This document shows positions 42,261 to 50,967 of a stretch of 53,528 nt of DNA, piece by piece. The notes beneath the pieces were generated by a model. That model had not been told where the DNA came from, searched no databases, and saw only the letters and a program-made list of their open reading frames with translations. A program made the translations under genes and the position numbers. Source of the DNA: MADRE2 sp964397015 (GTDB taxonomy: Bacteria; Desulfobacterota; Desulfobacteria; Desulfobacterales; Desulfobacteraceae); the NCBI GenBank assembly GCA_964397015.1, contig CAYNHL010000010.1, positions 1 through 53,528 on the forward strand. Reading direction: 5' to 3'. Within the stretch, counting starts at the first letter, position 1. Each line of letters begins with the position of its first letter.

Positions 42261-42806
42261 TCAGGGGGCATATACCACGACGATCAACTCGGCATCAGAT
42301 TTACCCACATTTTTCAGATCATGTTTAATCCCTGAATTAAAATGGAGAGCATCCCCTTTTTTCAGTATGTTTGTGTTTTCTCCCACCTTGACCTCAACCC
42401 GGCCTTTGAGCACATAGACAAATTCTTCTCCTTCATGCTGGAACCCGACTCCCCCATGGCTCTGGCGGGCTTCCACCACGATCCTGAATGCCTTTAAATG
42501 TTTGTTTTCAGCACCCGGGGCCAGCGAGGTATATGCATAGTTGTCCGTTCGTTTGCTGTAAGCCCTTGACCTCTTCTGGCTGGTGTCCTCCTGTTCCCTG
42601 AGCAGAAATTCGGAATCTATGCCCAGTGCTTTTGAAATCTGGAGCAGCGTTCCCACGGATGGAATCTGATCCCCGGCCTCGATTTTTTTTATACGGTCCT
42701 TGGACAAACCGGTTTCATTGGCAACTGTGTCCAAAGATATTTTCCGGTCCAGGCGGAACCGCCTTATCCGCTTCCCGGTCGGGATCATCCCTTTTTGCTT
42801 GGCCAT
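42261..42806 (-). CDS. XRE-family regulator with cupin domain
   Basis: 181 residues. The helix-turn-helix is at about 12-66 (ISLDTVANETGLSKDRIKKIEAG), and a cupin effector domain at 105-180 (HEGEEFVYVLKGRVEV, LKKGDALHFNSGIKHDLKN, with the metal-ligand-like His/Glu residues). GGGAGACATT precedes the ATG. It is the first gene of a unit with an acyl-CoA dehydrogenase and follows an operator palindrome at 42851-42868, 45 bases upstream, which may be bound by another (TetR-like) regulator or by this protein. The ligand is unknown. Confidence 0.9.
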   Translation of the reverse strand: MAKQKGMIPTGKRIRRFRLDRKISLDTVANETGLSKDRIKKIEAGDQIPSVGTLLQISKALGIDSEFLLREQEDTSQKRSRAYSKRTDNYAYTSLAPGAENKHLKAFRIVVEARQSHGGVGFQHEGEEFVYVLKGRVEVKVGENTNILKKGDALHFNSGIKHDLKNVGKSDAELIVVVYAP

Positions 42807-42850
42807 AATGTCTCCCGTTGATATTTGTTAAAAGCGCCCGCCAAATTTTT

Positions 42851-42868
42851 TGACTGAGCGCTCGTTCA
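42851..42868 (-). promoter_or_regulatory. Operator palindrome upstream of the XRE/acyl-CoA dehydrogenase unit
   Basis: TGACTGAGCGCTCGTTCA, arms TGA-nn-GAGC, with GAGCGCTC at the centre. On the minus strand a TATTAT (42873-42868) directly precedes it, so it would cover the start site. The core 15 bases (GACTGAGCGCTCGTT, 42852-42866) occur again, identically, at 50838-50852. The form suits a TetR-family repressor (inference). Confidence 0.65.
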
Positions 42869-42923
42869 TAATACATGGACAAAAAAAGGCCCTGGTTCAC
42901 CCTCAAGTCGAGTTTTCCCAAGA

Positions 42924-43988
42924 TCAGTCGATAATTTCTGTCCAGTTTTCCGAATCTTTGGATTTACCGTACTGAAGATCTGTCAGGGCATGGTAAAATT
43001 TCATTGCAACCGGTCCTGGTCCGGCTTCGCCGATGGAAATATGCCGGTCTCCGTATTTTATCTCTCCTACAGGGGAAATAACCGCTGCCGTACCGGAACC
43101 AAAAACCTCTTTTAGTTCACCCCGGTCATGGGCTTCAAACACTTCGTCAATGGAAATCTGGCGCTGCCGTACAGGCATTCCCCATTTTTCTGCCAGGGTG
43201 ATGACAGAATCCCTGGTGATGCCGGGCAGTATACTGCCGGTCAGGTTGGGGGTAATCAGTTCATCGTTGATTAAAAAGAAAATATTCATGGCCCCGACTT
43301 CTTCGATATATCTTCGCTCGATGGCATCAAGCCACAGAACCTGAGCATATCCCTCCTTTTTTGCTTTTTCGGACGCAATCAGGCTGGCGGCATAATTTCC
43401 GGCTGTTTTGAATTCACCCACACCACCGCGTACCGCCCGGACATGATCTTTGGAAACCCATATTTTCACAGGGCTCAATCCTTCTGCGTAATAAGCTCCC
43501 ACCGGCGACAGGATAATGAAAAAAGTGAAAGTGAAACTGGATCTCACACCCAGGAACGGATCAGTGGCAATTATTGTCGGCCTTATGTAAAGTGATGTCC
43601 CTAAAGTTTGTGGAATCCAGTGGGCCTCGAGTTTTATTAGTTTTTTAAGGGCGTCCATTACAAAATCAATGTCCACCTGCGGGATGCACATCCCGGCCGC
43701 AGACCGGTTCATGCGTTTGAAATTGTCCCTTGCCCGGAAAAGCTGGATCTTCCCATCTTCGGTTTTATATACTTTGAGACCTTCAAATATAGCCTGGCCG
43801 TAATGGAACACCATGGCGGCCGGCGACAGGGACAGGTTTTCAAGCGGCTCGATGCGTGGGTTATGCCATCCCTCCTCAACCGCGTAATCCATTATAAACA
43901 TATGGTCGGTAAAAACCTGTCCAAAGCCCAGTGCAGCATCATCTGGGCGGGTTCCTTTCTTTTTTACTTCAGTAACCGGAATACTCAT
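42924..43988 (-). CDS. ilvE: Branched-chain amino acid aminotransferase
   Basis: 354-residue PLP fold-type IV enzyme exchanging amino groups between Leu/Ile/Val and 2-oxoglutarate. The PLP Lys is in GEFKTAGNYAASL (about residue 190); QVLWLDAIERRYIEEVGAMNIFF and GSILPGITRDSV are typical of the eukaryote-like class II group. ATG preceded by GGAGG. The product 2-oxoacids would be substrates for the ferredoxin oxidoreductase at 35-38 kb. A divergent promoter region lies upstream. Confidence 0.94.
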   Translation of the reverse strand: MSIPVTEVKKKGTRPDDAALGFGQVFTDHMFIMDYAVEEGWHNPRIEPLENLSLSPAAMVFHYGQAIFEGLKVYKTEDGKIQLFRARDNFKRMNRSAAGMCIPQVDIDFVMDALKKLIKLEAHWIPQTLGTSLYIRPTIIATDPFLGVRSSFTFTFFIILSPVGAYYAEGLSPVKIWVSKDHVRAVRGGVGEFKTAGNYAASLIASEKAKKEGYAQVLWLDAIERRYIEEVGAMNIFFLINDELITPNLTGSILPGITRDSVITLAEKWGMPVRQRQISIDEVFEAHDRGELKEVFGSGTAAVISPVGEIKYGDRHISIGEAGPGPVAMKFYHALTDLQYGKSKDSENWTEIID

Positions 43989-44036
43989 GTAAATCCTCCA
44001 TCTGGTTAACGTGTTTTTCTACCACCTTCAGCTTCC

Positions 44037-44066
44037 TTTATGAGCTTGAAATCTTTTTTTTGTCAA
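44037..44066 (-). promoter_or_regulatory. Candidate promoter of ilvE
   Basis: Minus strand TTGACA (44066-44061), 18-base spacer, CATAAA (44042-44037), about 50 bases upstream of the start. Confidence 0.45.
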
Positions 44067-44089
44067 GGTAATTTTGTTTATATCACTGG

Positions 44090-44118
44090 TTGACTATTTT
44101 TGTTTTTCTGTTTACCAT
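44090..44118 (+). promoter_or_regulatory. Candidate promoter of the 44159-47537 unit
   Basis: TTGACT (44090-44095) and TACCAT (44113-44118) are 17 bases apart, 41 bases before the first gene. It is divergent from the ilvE promoter. Confidence 0.5.
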
Positions 44119-44158
44119 TCGCTGACTGTAAGAAAACACTTTATCAACGGAGGAAAAA

Positions 44159-44713
44159 ATGGATATAAAGCATCACATCATGACGGCCTGGGACCTGACA
44201 CTGGCCCATATAGTGCCGCTGATCATTTTAACGCTGGTACTGGCCGCCGTCAGCATCCTGTCGCTCGGGATACTTGCCCCGGTTGCCTTTGCCGGGTATG
44301 TACATTCACTGCTTCTGCTGATCCGGGACGACCGCGAACCCGTGGTACAGGATATATTCTCCCAGATGAGGCTGTTTTTTCCATTGCTTGTTTTCGGAAT
44401 CGCCGTTGTTGTAATCACCATAATCGGCCTGCTGTTCCTTGTCCTGCCAGGCATTGTCTTTGTCATCCTGGTCTCGTTTTTCTCCATGTACATGATTCCT
44501 ATCATGACGGATAAAAAATCAGGGCTCATTGACGCATTCAAGGAAAGCTTTGCAACCGTGACACAAAAAAACATCGTTGATCACATCGTTGTCTTTGTCA
44601 TTTTTGCCGGCATAACAACCATCGGCAGTTCGTTTTTCATCACCATCCTGTTCTGCCAGCCGCTTGCCACCCTGTTTTTGATGTCTGTCTACAGGGAATC
44701 AGTCACTTTGTAA
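44159..44713 (+). CDS. Integral membrane protein of unknown function
   Basis: 184 residues with about five hydrophobic helices (residues 17-52, 72-105, 138-180 with breaks). No family recognised with confidence; the general look is of a DUF-type small multi-helix membrane protein (glycerophosphoryl-diester-like or DUF975-like folds have similar helices). CGGAGGAAAAA precedes the ATG. It lies 15 bases upstream of tdh, so it may be co-transcribed and could serve transport of threonine or a product, but nothing in the sequence shows this. Confidence 0.7.
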   Translation: MDIKHHIMTAWDLTLAHIVPLIILTLVLAAVSILSLGILAPVAFAGYVHSLLLLIRDDREPVVQDIFSQMRLFFPLLVFGIAVVVITIIGLLFLVLPGIVFVILVSFFSMYMIPIMTDKKSGLIDAFKESFATVTQKNIVDHIVVFVIFAGITTIGSSFFITILFCQPLATLFLMSVYRESVTL

Positions 44714-44728
44714 TTCGGGAAACTGCAC

Positions 44729-45766
44729 ATGAAAACCATGAAAGCCCTTGTCAAGGCCCGGCCGGAAAAGGGACTGTGGCTTGAAGAAGTCCCCGTGCCG
44801 TCCATCGATCACAATGAAGTGCTGATACGAATCGACAAAACCGCCATATGCGGAACGGATGTCCATATCTACAACTGGGATGAATGGTCGAAAAAGACCA
44901 TTCCTGTTCCCATGCATATCGGGCATGAATTTGTCGGCACCATCGAAAAAACGGGCAGCCATGTAAAGGATTTCAAACCCGGCGACCTGGTATCCGGAGA
45001 AGGGCATCTGGTCTGTGGACACTGCCGCAACTGCCTGGCCGGCCGCCGGCACCTGTGCATGGATACCAGGGGAGTCGGAGTCAACCGTGCCGGTGCTTTT
45101 GCCCAGTTTCTGGCCATACCTGTCACCAATGTCTGGTATTGTGACAAGACAATACCAACCGATATACTTGCCTGTTTCGACCCTCTGGGAAACGCCACCC
45201 ATACCGCCCTGTCATTTGACGTTCTGGGAGAAGACATTCTAATCACCGGGGCCGGACCCATAGGCTGCATGGCCGCTGCCATTGCCAGGCATGCCGGCGC
45301 CCGGTTCGTGGTTGTAACCGATATAAACCCCTATCGCCTGAAACTGGCCCGCAAGGCCGGCGCCACCCTGGCCGTCGATGCCGCGGCCGTGGACCTCAAG
45401 GACGTGCAGCGGCAGCTGGGAATGAAGGAAGGCTTCGATGTGGCCATGGAAATGTCAGGCAGCCCGGCCGCATTGAATGATATCCTTGCAAACATGTGCC
45501 ATGGCGGCAAGATCGCCATGCTGGGGTTGATGCCGGACCAGACCGGCATCGACTGGAACACGGTTGTGTTCAACATGCTTACCATCAAGGGTATTTACGG
45601 CAGGGAAATGTACGAAACATGGTATAAAATGACCTCCATGCTGCAGACCGGACTGGACATCACCTCCCTGATCACCCATAGATTTCCCTATACAGAGTTT
45701 GAGAAGGGATTTGAAATCATGGCATCGGGAAATTCCGGCAAGGTAATCCTGGACTGGAACATCTGA
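44729..45766 (+). CDS. tdh: L-threonine 3-dehydrogenase
   Basis: 345-residue zinc medium-chain dehydrogenase oxidising threonine to 2-amino-3-ketobutyrate with NAD+. Catalytic-zinc ligands are C41 in AICGTDVHIYNWDEW and H in MHIGHEF; structural-zinc cysteines are in CGHCRNCLAGRRHLC; the nucleotide loop is ITGAGPIGCMAAA. The order tdh then glycine C-acetyltransferase is the usual threonine-to-glycine pathway. No ribosome-binding site stands out beyond GGGAAAC. Length and motifs match E. coli-like Tdh closely. Confidence 0.95.
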   Translation: MKTMKALVKARPEKGLWLEEVPVPSIDHNEVLIRIDKTAICGTDVHIYNWDEWSKKTIPVPMHIGHEFVGTIEKTGSHVKDFKPGDLVSGEGHLVCGHCRNCLAGRRHLCMDTRGVGVNRAGAFAQFLAIPVTNVWYCDKTIPTDILACFDPLGNATHTALSFDVLGEDILITGAGPIGCMAAAIARHAGARFVVVTDINPYRLKLARKAGATLAVDAAAVDLKDVQRQLGMKEGFDVAMEMSGSPAALNDILANMCHGGKIAMLGLMPDQTGIDWNTVVFNMLTIKGIYGREMYETWYKMTSMLQTGLDITSLITHRFPYTEFEKGFEIMASGNSGKVILDWNI

Positions 45767-45786
45767 ATCAATTACGGAGAATGATC

Positions 45787-47025
45787 ATGTCTTCTGACAA
45801 ACTCGACAAATCACTGGTACAAGAAATCGAGCAGCTTGCAAACGAGGGAAGGGCCAAAATACCGGAACGGATCATAGAGGGCTATATCCCGCCTGAAGGT
45901 GACCATGGCCCCAGGTACAGACTCAGGGGCAGCGACCGGCAGTTCATCCGGTTGAATTCAAATTCATACCTGTCTCTTTCCAATCACCAGGCACTGATCA
46001 AAGCCGCGGATGAGGCCACCTGTGAATTCGGGGTCGGCCCGGGCGCGGTCAGGTTTATAGACGGGACGTTTTCCTACCATGACCTGCTTGAAAAAAAAGT
46101 GGCCCGGTTCGTTGAAAAACCGGCAGCAAAAATATTCAATTCCGCCTATACGTCCAATTGCGGTCTCGCTTTGTCCATTACCAATGCAAAAACCTGCTGG
46201 ATCGGGGATCAGCTCAACCATAACAGTATCATAAGGGCCATGCGCATCACCAATGTGCCCAGAGAAAACAAGGGTATTTTTTCCCACAACGACATAACGG
46301 ACCTCAAGCGCTGCCTGGACAATGTTTCCCCGGAAATGGAACGGGTGGTGGTCGTGTTCGACGGCATCTTCAGCATGCGGGGAGACTATGCCCCCATTGA
46401 CGAGATAGTCCGGGTATGCAGGAGCTATGAAGACCGCTTTAAAGACGGGGTCATAACGGTGGTGGATGATTCCCACGGCATTGGCGCATATGGCGACACC
46501 GGCCGGGGCACCCCTGAATTCTGCCATGCCGCTCCTGACATTATCGTGGGCACGTTTGGCAAAGCCTTTGGAGTCAACGGCGGATTCGTGGCCGCAAGCG
46601 ATACCATCGTGGAAGCAATACGCCAGAAAGCGGATACCTATATTTATACCAACCCTTTGAGCGTTGCAGACTGTGCAGCAGCAGCCAAGGCCCTGGATAT
46701 CTGCGACAGCACCGAAGGCAGGCAGCTGCTGGCAACCCTGAAGAAACGGACGGCCCAGTTCAGGCAGGGGCTCGATACCCTGGGATTTGAATCCATTCCC
46801 GGACCCCATCCCGTGGTCCCGCTGATGGTAAGGGACACCGTCAGGACACACGACATGGTCCGGTTTCTTTTTGATAACGGCATCCTGGTGGTGGGCCTGA
46901 CATTCCCGGTGGTACCCAAAGGGGATGAGACCATCCGGGTCCAGATCAACGCCGCCCATACAAAATCTGACATCGAATATGTACTCAACACCCTGGACCG
47001 ATTCAAGCAAGGGAAGTTGCCATGA
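45787..47025 (+). CDS. kbl: Glycine C-acetyltransferase (2-amino-3-ketobutyrate CoA ligase) family
   Basis: 412-residue PLP enzyme of the alpha-oxoamine synthase family, converting 2-amino-3-ketobutyrate + CoA to glycine + acetyl-CoA. PLP Lys in GTFGKAFGVNGG (about 259), VVDDSHGIGAYGDTGRG before it, and FNSAYTSNCGLALS. GGAG seven bases before ATG 45787 fits better than the ATG at 45781. It is directly downstream of tdh, which supports this role, although the FIDGTFSYHDLLEKK segment differs from the usual GTQDSHKELE, so a related alpha-oxoamine synthase is possible. Its stop overlaps the next gene (ATGA). Confidence 0.88.
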   Translation: MSSDKLDKSLVQEIEQLANEGRAKIPERIIEGYIPPEGDHGPRYRLRGSDRQFIRLNSNSYLSLSNHQALIKAADEATCEFGVGPGAVRFIDGTFSYHDLLEKKVARFVEKPAAKIFNSAYTSNCGLALSITNAKTCWIGDQLNHNSIIRAMRITNVPRENKGIFSHNDITDLKRCLDNVSPEMERVVVVFDGIFSMRGDYAPIDEIVRVCRSYEDRFKDGVITVVDDSHGIGAYGDTGRGTPEFCHAAPDIIVGTFGKAFGVNGGFVAASDTIVEAIRQKADTYIYTNPLSVADCAAAAKALDICDSTEGRQLLATLKKRTAQFRQGLDTLGFESIPGPHPVVPLMVRDTVRTHDMVRFLFDNGILVVGLTFPVVPKGDETIRVQINAAHTKSDIEYVLNTLDRFKQGKLP

Positions 47026-47537
47026 ATACAACCGGTATACTGGACAAAAAAAGAGTCCTGGTAGTGGATGACGAGCCGGATATACTTGAAACAGTGACCG
47101 AGCTGCTGGACATGTGTGAAACAGATACAGCCACGTCGTTTCTCCAGGCCGTAACGAGGTTGAAGAGCAATGTCTATCACCTGGCCATACTGGACATCAT
47201 GGGGGTCAATGGTTATGATCTTCTTGAAGCCACCCGGCAGCTAAAAATACCTACCATCATGCTGACAGCCCATGCTTTGAGCCCGGAAAGCCTGAAAACG
47301 TCCATTGAAATGGGAGCAAATGCCTATGTGCCCAAAGACCGGCTGGCAGATCTTGCAGGTTTTGCAGCAGATGTACTGACCGCTGGGAAAAAAGGCGCGC
47401 CGCTGTCACAAAACTGGTTTTCTCTGCTGAAACCTGTTTTTGACAAACTGTTTGGAGAAAACTGGCGTGATCCGGAAAAAGAATTCTGGGACCGGTTCGA
47501 AAAAAAACACTTTGATGAATCCGGTATAAAAACCTGA
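47022..47537 (+). CDS. Response regulator (receiver only)
   Basis: 171 residues. The receiver has D16/D17, the phosphoacceptor D58 in LAILDIMG, T82 and K105 in AYVPKD. After residue 125 there is a short non-DNA-binding tail (WFSLLKPVFDKLFGENWRD) of unknown function, so there is no DNA-binding output domain. Its ATG lies in the stop of the glycine C-acetyltransferase gene, so synthesis is coupled to threonine catabolism. A small soluble histidine kinase lies convergently just after it and may be its partner (inference). Confidence 0.88.
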   Translation: MNTTGILDKKRVLVVDDEPDILETVTELLDMCETDTATSFLQAVTRLKSNVYHLAILDIMGVNGYDLLEATRQLKIPTIMLTAHALSPESLKTSIEMGANAYVPKDRLADLAGFAADVLTAGKKGAPLSQNWFSLLKPVFDKLFGENWRDPEKEFWDRFEKKHFDESGIKT

Positions 47538-47555
47538 CCGCGGCACTGACTGTTT

Positions 47556-48308
47556 TTACAGGGGAACTGCCACCTGGAATTCGGCTCCTCTGCCGTCATC
47601 ACTGTCGAGTACCAGCTGGCCTCCCATATCCTTGAGCAGAACCATGACCCCGGCAAGTCCGAGGCCGTGACTCCGGATGGCACTGTCGATGCAGGACCCT
47701 GAAGAAAAATATGTTTCAAATATCCTCTGGTGATCCACTGGCGGAATACCCTTTCCATCATCTTTTATCCTGAACATCAGACTTTTACCCTGCACCTGTC
47801 CTGTAATCTCTATCCATTTAGACCGGTGTTTGAAAGCGTTTGTAATCAGGTTCCGCAGTATCTGTTTCATTTTGGCCTCATCCAGGTGGACCCTGGTATG
47901 CCAGGTATCTTTGTCAAAACACAGGATCAGGCCGGCTGAATGAACGATTTGGCACAATTCCTCGTAGGAATCGATATTGCGTATGATATCGGACACATTT
48001 GCATCCGAAAGGTCAAAAACCTCTACAAGAACAGAGATAACAAGCCTCGAAACCTTGAAATCACTCGTGATCATCACCCCTTCCCGTGACCGTCCGAGTT
48101 CAAGGGCATCGTTGACAAGCCGCTGTGTCGTCAGGGTATTTCTCAGGATACGCTTGAGCACTTTTTCCTGTTTTTCCGTGAGAGGTCCGTATGAGTCCCG
48201 CCGGTTTAGCAATGATTTCGCACCGGCATCAATAACTGAAATCGGAACCTTCAGGTCATGAATAAGCAGTTCCGTTTTTATGTTCTGGTCAGGTATTTTC
48301 TTGCTCAT
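47556..48308 (-). CDS. Soluble sensor histidine kinase
   Basis: 250 residues, no transmembrane helix or sensor domain visible. The H-box is at the very N-terminus (LLIHDLKVPIS, H17), N-box RNLITNAFKH, G1 DDGKGIP and G2 GLGLAG. The middle 75-110 region is not assigned. It is convergent with the response regulator gene (18 bases between stops) and divergent from the PAS/GAF kinase. Its signal probably comes from a partner protein. Confidence 0.88.
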   Translation of the reverse strand: MSKKIPDQNIKTELLIHDLKVPISVIDAGAKSLLNRRDSYGPLTEKQEKVLKRILRNTLTTQRLVNDALELGRSREGVMITSDFKVSRLVISVLVEVFDLSDANVSDIIRNIDSYEELCQIVHSAGLILCFDKDTWHTRVHLDEAKMKQILRNLITNAFKHRSKWIEITGQVQGKSLMFRIKDDGKGIPPVDHQRIFETYFSSGSCIDSAIRSHGLGLAGVMVLLKDMGGQLVLDSDDGRGAEFQVAVPL

Positions 48309-48338
48309 TTATGAAAACCCTTGCAATTTAACCCAATC

Positions 48339-48368
48339 ATCATATAATTGACATGTATTTTTTGACAA
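48339..48368 (-). promoter_or_regulatory. Candidate promoter of the soluble kinase, in the divergent kinase region
   Basis: Minus strand TTGTCA (48368-48363), 18-base spacer, TATGAT (48344-48339). On the plus strand TTGACA at 48348-48353 with TGTATC 17 bases on could serve the other kinase; both are weak. Confidence 0.4.
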
Positions 48369-48455
48369 ACTGTATCCCAAAAGCAAGTTTTAGAATCGGC
48401 CACTAATTGTTATACGAGGATCAACGGATCTTGTAAAGTCTTTTGGAGCATTTTT

Positions 48456-50810
48456 ATGGACAGTGACGATACCCGGCTCGCAGAACTCAAAAACCGGATA
48501 CAAGAACTGGAAAAACAGAACCACAAGTTAAATTCCATTATCGACAATGCTCCCATTCCCATTTTCGTCATTGACAAAAATCACCATATCACCCACTACA
48601 ACAAAGCATGCGAGGATTTGACCGGATACCCGGCCGGCAAGATGCGCCATACGGATCTCCAGTGGAAGGCCTTCTATGCTCAAAAAAGGCCGGTCATGGC
48701 TGATCTTATCATCACAAATGCCTCTGACGAACAGATTATCGCACACTATGGACTGAAATATCACAAAGACCAGGTCCGGAAAGGACGTTTTGCCGCCAGT
48801 GATTTTTTTCCGGACCTTGGAGACAGCGGAAAATGGCTTTTTTTCACGGCAGCCCCTGTAACGGACCAGGACGGACAAATCATTGCTGCGGTTGAAACCC
48901 TGCAGGATGTCACGGTCGAGAAAAATGCCGAGAGCAGTACACGGGAACTGAACCGCCGCTATAAAATGATTTTGGAATTTATCCCCTACCCCATAATCGT
49001 CTATGACCGGACCGGCCTTGTGACCTACGTCAACCCTGCTTTTACCCATACCTTCGGCTGGACCCTGGATGAACTGATGGGAAAAATGGTACCTTTTGTG
49101 CCGGATTTTCTTCAGAAAGAAACCCATACCATGCTGGAAAAATTCATTGAAGACCGTACCCTGTCAAGGTATGAAACCCAGCGGCTGACCAAAGACGGCA
49201 GGCTTCTGGATGTGGTCCTCTGGGCCGCATCCTACTCCCAGAAACAGCAGCGCCAGACCGAAAACGTTGTCATATTGAGGGATATCACCGAAGAAAAGCG
49301 GCTGGCCGCCAACAACAAGACAATAATGAGGATCAGCCAGGCGCTTCCTGAATACCCGGAACTCAGCGAATTGATGAATTACATCACCCGGGAGGTCAAG
49401 GAGCTTCTCCAGACCGAAGGTTCGCTGGTCCTGATCTACGATGAGATCAAAAATGAATTTTTCTTCCTGGGAGCGGCTTATGATGATTCCGATACTGAAA
49501 AAAGAGTCAAAGAGGTCCGGTTTTCTCCGGACCAGGTTTTTGCCGGGCAGATTCTGAAAACCGGAAAACCCGCGCTCATGAACAACCCTGAAGAATCCCT
49601 GAAGCAGTATCCGGAACGGGACGAAAAACTCGGTTACACCACCAGAAACCTTCTCGAAGTTCCCATAAAAAGCGAGGGCCGTATAATAGGCGTTTTGTGC
49701 GCCATAAACAAAAAAACCGGCCCGTTCACGGACCATGACCAGGAATTGATGATCATGATCGCCGGAACCGTAGCCATTTCCATAGAGAACGCGCGGTTCT
49801 CCGAAGAAGTCAAAAAAGCCTACCGTGACGTTGCGGCCATGAACCGTGCCAAGGGAAAAGCCATCAACCACTTGTCCCACGAGCTCAAAACCCCTGTGGC
49901 AGTGATGACCGGATCATTGAACGTGTTGAGAAAAAAAGTGCTCCAGAGCGCCGGACCCGGCAGTGATAAAACCCTGGATCGCCTGGAACGAAACCTCGAG
50001 CGTATCGTGGATATCCAGAATGAAGTGGCGGATATCATGGAGGACAAGACCTATTTTGCCCGTGCAGTTCTGCTGAAAATGCTCGAAACATGCCAGGATG
50101 AGCTCGAAACGTTGATCGAAGAACACAGCATGGGCCCTCAAACCTTCATGCAGTCTGTCAGGGAGATGATCGACAGAAAATTCGGCCCGCGCACCCTGGT
50201 CCACGAGGTCATCGATTTTTCAAAAATCCTTTCGGAACGCCTTGCCGAGATAGAAAAACAGACTGCCGGTTTCAGAGATGTTGATATAACCTGCAGCATC
50301 GAGCCGGATCTGCCGTTTATTTTCCTGCCGAAAGACATTGTGAAAATCGTAATTGACGGGCTGGTCAAAAATGCCATCGAAAACACCCCGGACCAGGGAA
50401 AAGTACAGGTTTCTGTATCCCGGTCCGGAAGCGGCATAGTCTTCAGTGTCCATGACTTCGGAGTCGGGATCAAGACCGAGGCCTGCAGCCGGATTTTCGA
50501 GGGCTTTTTTTCCACCCAGGAAGCATTGCTTTATTCCACCAAAACCCCTTTTTCTTTCAATGCCGGGGGCAAGGGTGCGGATCTTTTGAGAATGAAACTG
50601 TTTTCCGACAGGCTAGGTTTTTCAATCACAATGAAATCGAACCGGTGCAGGTTTCTTCTAGAAAATTTTAAAGCCGAGTGTCCCGGAATTATTGCAGACT
50701 GTCCCTTTGTTTCGACTCCCGAAGAATGCCATGAATCAGGGGGGTCGATTTTTTCCGTATTTTTCCCGGGTACTGAAAAAAAAATGAAAAAAGTCTTTGA
50801 CAAACCCTGA
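48456..50810 (+). CDS. PAS-GAF sensor histidine kinase
   Basis: 784 residues, cytoplasmic, with a short coiled coil (5-27), PAS domains at about 27-150 and 165-285, a GAF domain at 300-460 (QTEGSLVLIYDEIKNEFFFL), and the kinase core. H in NHLSHELKTPVAVMTGS is about residue 473. A long helical insert of about 100 residues follows before the ATPase (NAIENTPDQGKVQV, HDFGVGI, then a divergent G2-like NAGGKGADLLRMK). The final 50 residues carry cysteines but no motif. No receiver is attached. Sensing of redox or a small ligand is plausible (inference). Confidence 0.85.
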   Translation: MDSDDTRLAELKNRIQELEKQNHKLNSIIDNAPIPIFVIDKNHHITHYNKACEDLTGYPAGKMRHTDLQWKAFYAQKRPVMADLIITNASDEQIIAHYGLKYHKDQVRKGRFAASDFFPDLGDSGKWLFFTAAPVTDQDGQIIAAVETLQDVTVEKNAESSTRELNRRYKMILEFIPYPIIVYDRTGLVTYVNPAFTHTFGWTLDELMGKMVPFVPDFLQKETHTMLEKFIEDRTLSRYETQRLTKDGRLLDVVLWAASYSQKQQRQTENVVILRDITEEKRLAANNKTIMRISQALPEYPELSELMNYITREVKELLQTEGSLVLIYDEIKNEFFFLGAAYDDSDTEKRVKEVRFSPDQVFAGQILKTGKPALMNNPEESLKQYPERDEKLGYTTRNLLEVPIKSEGRIIGVLCAINKKTGPFTDHDQELMIMIAGTVAISIENARFSEEVKKAYRDVAAMNRAKGKAINHLSHELKTPVAVMTGSLNVLRKKVLQSAGPGSDKTLDRLERNLERIVDIQNEVADIMEDKTYFARAVLLKMLETCQDELETLIEEHSMGPQTFMQSVREMIDRKFGPRTLVHEVIDFSKILSERLAEIEKQTAGFRDVDITCSIEPDLPFIFLPKDIVKIVIDGLVKNAIENTPDQGKVQVSVSRSGSGIVFSVHDFGVGIKTEACSRIFEGFFSTQEALLYSTKTPFSFNAGGKGADLLRMKLFSDRLGFSITMKSNRCRFLLENFKAECPGIIADCPFVSTPEECHESGGSIFSVFFPGTEKKMKKVFDKP

Positions 50811-50826
50811 CAAAGTAAACTATTAC
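50797..50826 (+). promoter_or_regulatory. Candidate promoter of the AMP-binding protein/livG unit
   Basis: TTGACA (50797-50802) then TATTAC (50821-50826), 18-base spacer, overlapping the end of the kinase gene; the operator at 50838-50852 sits just past it. Confidence 0.45.
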
Positions 50827-50837
50827 TGTTTTCTAAA

Positions 50838-50852
50838 GACTGAGCGCTCGTT
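50838..50852 (+). promoter_or_regulatory. Second copy of the GACTGAGCGCTCGTT operator
   Basis: The 15 bases are identical to 42852-42866. It is located about 115 bases upstream of the AMP-binding gene, next to a candidate promoter. The outer positions (TGA/TCA) are not conserved on the left side here (AA instead of TT). Confidence 0.65.
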
Positions 50853-50967
50853 AGGGAAATACTTCCCGGCAGATGAGGCATGCAGCCAAGGCATGAGCTC
50901 CTGATCAACTGCCTGGTTAACTGAAAGATTAGCATTATTGATTCGTTTTATGGAGAAACAAACCAGT

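Noticed and set aside
45964..47031. 355-codon minus-strand ORF opposite the glycine C-acetyltransferase gene
   Set aside because: Antisense to a gene with intact PLP motifs; composition typical of a shadow frame.
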